From Jannaschia donghaensis (GTDB taxonomy: Bacteria; Pseudomonadota; Alphaproteobacteria; Rhodobacterales; Rhodobacteraceae), in the NCBI RefSeq assembly GCF_001403795.1, contig NZ_CXSU01000011.1, forward strand, positions 131,300-195,299: a DNA stretch of 64,000 nt. The letters run 5' to 3'. Each line of letters opens with the position of its first letter. Position 1 is the stretch's first letter. Positions 61,797 through 64,000 of this stretch are shown piece by piece. The notes beneath the pieces are model-generated. The model saw only the letters and a list, made by a program, of their open reading frames with translations. It searched no databases and had not been told where the DNA came from. Made by a program: the position numbers and the translations under genes.

Positions 61797-62516
61797 TCAA
61801 AGATAACTGCGGACGAGCGCGCCTGATATGAGCGTCCAGCCGTCCACGACGACGAAGAACGCAAGCTTGAACGGCAGAGAGACGATCGCGGGTGGAACCA
61901 TCATCATGCCCATCGACATCAGGATCGCTGCCGCCACCATGTCGATGATCAAAAACGGCATGAAGACGAGAAAGCCGATTTGGAACGCTCGCGTAATCTC
62001 CGACAGCAGGAAGGACGGGACCAGGACCGACAGCGCTCCCTCCTCCGCCTGTGGACGCAGATCGGCGAGGTGGGCCAAAGTGTCGACGTCGACGCGCGCC
62101 ATCATGAAGGTGCGAAAGGGTTCGATCGCCGCTGGAATGGCGTCCGCCGGCTCCATCTCTCCGCGTGTAAGGGGACCAATGCCGATGTCCCAGGCTGCCA
62201 TGACCACCGGCTCCATGACGAAATACGTCAAGAACATAGCGAGGCTGATGATCAGCATATTGGGCGGGGCCGCCTGCAGGCCGATGGCCTGACGCATGAT
62301 CGACAGCACGGTCACGATGAATGGAAAGCACGTGATAGTGACCGCAATTCCGGGGGCCAAGCTCAGCACGGTGAGCAGTGCGATCAGCTGAACCGTGCGC
62401 AGCGTGACCGATCCGTCGCCCAGATCCAGATTGAGATCCTGGGCCGCAGCCATCCCCGGCAGGCAGGCAAGGCACACTAGGCCGATTGGAACGGCCAGTC
62501 GCGCATGGCGATGCAT
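61797..62516 (-). CDS. fliP: Flagellar export gate protein FliP
   Basis: FliP forms, with FliQ and FliR, the pore of the flagellar type III export gate. The 239 residues include a signal-like N-terminus and four strong helices. The family marks are Leu-Leu-Thr-Val-Leu-Ser-Leu-Ala-Pro-Gly-Ile near residue 48, Pro-Phe-Ile-Val-Thr-Val-Leu-Ser-Ile-Met-Arg-Gln-Ala near residue 65, Pro-Ser-Phe-Leu-Leu-Ser-Glu-Ile-Thr-Arg-Ala-Phe-Gln-Ile-Gly-Phe near residue 168, and Met-Gly-Met-Met-Met-Val-Pro-Pro-Ala-Ile-Val-Ser-Leu-Pro-Phe-Lys. Its ATG at 62516 overlaps the fliN stop by one base (TGATG). Confidence 0.97.
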   Translation of the reverse strand: MHRHARLAVPIGLVCLACLPGMAAAQDLNLDLGDGSVTLRTVQLIALLTVLSLAPGIAVTITCFPFIVTVLSIMRQAIGLQAAPPNMLIISLAMFLTYFVMEPVVMAAWDIGIGPLTRGEMEPADAIPAAIEPFRTFMMARVDVDTLAHLADLRPQAEEGALSVLVPSFLLSEITRAFQIGFLVFMPFLIIDMVAAAILMSMGMMMVPPAIVSLPFKLAFFVVVDGWTLISGALVRSYL

Positions 62517-62791
62517 CACGCGATTTCGTCCGTTTCGGTCACTTCGGTCAGCTTGACGGCGAGACGCCCGGTGGTATCGCCCTCGATCTCCTGCAACTCG
62601 CCGCGTCCGATCAAACGATCCCCGGCATAGAGTTCCACCGGATCGGAAACGCCCCGATCGAGCGGCAGGATCGCATCGCGTTTCAGCGTCAGCAATTCGG
62701 AAACCGTCGGATGCGCGCGTCCGACCGAGATCGTGATCTCCACCGGTACGCGGGACAGGGCGGATTTGGGTTCAGGGGATGCGTCGGACAT
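62516..62791 (-). CDS. fliN: Flagellar motor switch protein FliN
   Basis: This is a 91-residue SpoA-domain protein of the rotor C-ring, which sets rotation direction with FliM and FliG. The marks are Val-Pro-Val-Glu-Ile-Thr-Ile-Ser-Val-Gly-Arg near residue 15, Thr-Val-Ser-Glu-Leu-Leu-Thr-Leu-Lys near residue 29, and Val-Glu-Leu-Tyr-Ala-Gly-Asp-Arg-Leu-Ile-Gly-Arg-Gly-Glu-Leu near residue 52, all standard. It is shorter than E. coli FliN (137) because it lacks most of the N-terminal tail. It starts directly after the fliH stop. Confidence 0.95.
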   Translation of the reverse strand: MSDASPEPKSALSRVPVEITISVGRAHPTVSELLTLKRDAILPLDRGVSDPVELYAGDRLIGRGELQEIEGDTTGRLAVKLTEVTETDEIA

Positions 62792-63388
62792 TCAGGCCTC
62801 CTTCACGTCGGCGGCATTCTGCCCCCGATTCAATGTGGCAAAATAGGTATCGAGGGCCGCGTCCATGTCGGACAGGACCCCGTCGAGATCGATCCGCCGT
62901 TCCTGACCCGTCCACCGGATCAGGGCCTGCGACATTGCAAGCGCGGGTTCGGCGGCGACGATTGCCTGATCGGGTGGAATGCCGGCGTGCGTCAGCAACC
63001 GCGACAGCGCCGACACGTCTTCGGGCGAAACCAGAATCCGTAGCTGACCGTTCGCCGACTCAAGCGCCGACGTGATTTCCTCGACCAGCGTCGCATGAAA
63101 GCTCCGCTCGACAGCGTGAGGCAGGATCTTGTCGAAGATGTCGCGCAAGGCCGGTTCCAGATCTGCAATCAGCGCGCCCTGCAGATCACAATGCTCCCCG
63201 GAGAGTTGGATCAGACGGTCTGCCAATTGCGCGCCGACCCGGGTCTGCTCCTCATCGACCTGGGCCATCGCATCGTCCCAACCGGCGTTGTATCCGTCAT
63301 CGAACCGACCATCCTCGGGTTCGGGAATGGGCATGGAGGGTGCGGAATGCCGCGCCGACCGTCCAAAATCCTCTAAAAGAGCCGTCAT
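62792..63388 (-). CDS. fliH: FliH-like flagellar assembly protein
   Basis: This 198-residue acidic soluble protein has a central helical region with Gly-Tyr-Asn-Ala-Gly-Trp-Asp-Asp-Ala (a GxxxG-type repeat) and a C-terminal part like FliH/ATP-synthase E subunits: Leu-Glu-Ser-Ala-Asn-Gly-Gln-Leu-Arg-Ile-Leu-Val-Ser-Pro-Glu-Asp. FliH regulates the export ATPase FliI. The family diverges strongly, so the call depends partly on position between fliF and fliN. The start overlaps the fliF stop as ATGA. Confidence 0.82.
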   Translation of the reverse strand: MTALLEDFGRSARHSAPSMPIPEPEDGRFDDGYNAGWDDAMAQVDEEQTRVGAQLADRLIQLSGEHCDLQGALIADLEPALRDIFDKILPHAVERSFHATLVEEITSALESANGQLRILVSPEDVSALSRLLTHAGIPPDQAIVAAEPALAMSQALIRWTGQERRIDLDGVLSDMDAALDTYFATLNRGQNAADVKEA

Positions 63389-64000
63389 TGCTGCGATTCC
63401 GTCGGGGTCTCATCCATCCAGCCACGCAGAACCTCGACCGTTTCCTCGCGGCGGTCCGCGATCAGGCTCCGCAGGCGGTCAACAGGATCCTGCGGATCGC
63501 CATCGGCTCCCTCCGTCGCGCCAAACGCGCCCAAATTGCTCAGGTCGGAAAGATCGGCCATCGCCGCTGCGGCATCGGGTTTCGCCGTGACCATCCGGTC
63601 GGCGGTGGCGCGATCCGGTGCCGGTAATTCCTGCGGAGCGGCCAACGGATCGGCTCCGCCGGGGTCCGTTTCAAGAACTTCGCCGTTTCTGACCGGTGCG
63701 GGCAATTGCGGAGTCATCACGCGCGCCAAGACCGGACGGACGACGAACGCCAGAAGGCCTAATGCGACGGCGGCCAAGAGGCCTGCGGTCACAAGCTGCG
63801 TGACTTGCCCACCGGTCATGAAAGGCAGCGACAGACCGGGTGCCGCGTCGGCATTGGCCGGCACGTCGAATTCCATGCTGCGCACGGTCACTTCGTCCCC
63901 CCGCTCCTCCCGAAAGCCAACGGCGGATTGGACCAGCTCTCGAATCATGTCGAGTTCGGCGGCATCGCGCGGGGCCCACTCGGTTGTGCCGTCTTCCGCG
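63385..64000 (-). CDS. fliF: Flagellar MS-ring protein FliF, C-terminal part
   Basis: The gene enters from the right edge, so only about 204 C-terminal residues are present; its N-terminus lies outside. The visible part starts with Asp-Gly-Thr-Thr-Glu-Trp, then Leu-Asp-Met-Ile-Arg-Glu-Leu-Val-Gln-Ser-Ala-Val-Gly-Phe, which is typical of the periplasmic end of FliF. A transmembrane helix follows (Leu-Val-Thr-Ala-Gly-Leu-Leu-Ala-Ala-Val-Ala-Leu-Gly) and then an acidic cytoplasmic tail ending Val-Leu-Arg-Gly-Trp-Met-Asp, which binds FliG. FliF forms the base ring of the flagellum. It precedes fliH, fliN and fliP in the same operon. Confidence 0.93.
   Translation of the reverse strand, partial: AEDGTTEWAPRDAAELDMIRELVQSAVGFREERGDEVTVRSMEFDVPANADAAPGLSLPFMTGGQVTQLVTAGLLAAVALGLLAFVVRPVLARVMTPQLPAPVRNGEVLETDPGGADPLAAPQELPAPDRATADRMVTAKPDAAAAMADLSDLSNLGAFGATEGADGDPQDPVDRLRSLIADRREETVEVLRGWMDETPTESQQ

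Overview
The window is chromosomal DNA from a GC-rich alphaproteobacterium, most likely a Rhodobacteraceae (Roseobacter-group) member. This rests on gene families seen together: the FYDLN acid-domain protein, the MoxR/DUF58/DUF4159 operon, an NDUFS4-type complex I subunit, VPLPA-CTERM proteins, BKACE (DUF849) beside TRAP and TTT transporters, a CtrA-type site, and a fliF-fliH-fliN-fliP order. Almost all 64 kb is coding, and no gene-free stretch exceeds 300 bases. Families are assigned from motifs read by eye, without database searches.

Layout. 0-5 kb: two small proteins, a MAPEG protein and lpd, then a TerB-like protein, a GntR regulator, a YgjP-type metallopeptidase, the FYDLN protein and tRNA-Ala(GGC). 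5.4-12.3 kb: a carboxylate-uptake block, tctCBA on + facing dctPQM plus BKACE on -. 12.4-19.1 kb: a minus-strand operon MoxR, DUF58, BatA/DUF4159 protein and VWA-like membrane protein. 19-25.7 kb: DUF1285, a peroxiredoxin-like protein, a pseudouridine synthase, polA, TrhA, DUF2459 and a zinc-finger protein. 25.8-30.2 kb: an ABC ATPase, an EamA exporter, a DAO-type oxidoreductase and a tandem pair of VPLPA-CTERM proteins. 30.2-36.2 kb: xylFHGBA, with a divergent ROK regulator that overlaps an FG-GAP/CRTAC1-like secreted protein and faces a di-heme cytochrome c peroxidase. 40.5-51.3 kb: typA, nhaC, tRNA-Arg(UCU), an ABC1 kinase, CIA30, a BaiN-like flavoprotein, YcaQ, the NDUFS4-like protein and uvrB. 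51.3-57.7 kb: a probable outer-membrane protein behind a CtrA site, an APH-fold kinase, DUF427, DUF5665, trmL, a PBP4-type peptidase, EamA and nadD. 57.7-61.2 kb: TetR, PspA/IM30 and YiaAB with four matching operator palindromes, then ettA. 61.2-64 kb: a flagellar operon entering from the right edge.

Cooperation. xylF/H/G import xylose and xylA/xylB convert it to xylulose 5-phosphate, probably under the ROK repressor. dctPQM probably supplies a substrate to the downstream BKACE enzyme. The TetR gene appears to control itself and an envelope-stress pair (PspA plus a YiaAB membrane protein). The lpd gene probably serves a 2-oxoacid dehydrogenase encoded left of the window.

No CRISPR array, insertion sequence, prophage or recognisable defence system was seen. 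The least explained signals are non-coding: a 30-base repeat present at both ends of the window, the four-copy TetR palindrome, the CtrA site, and hairpins placed just after each of the three solute-binding-protein genes.
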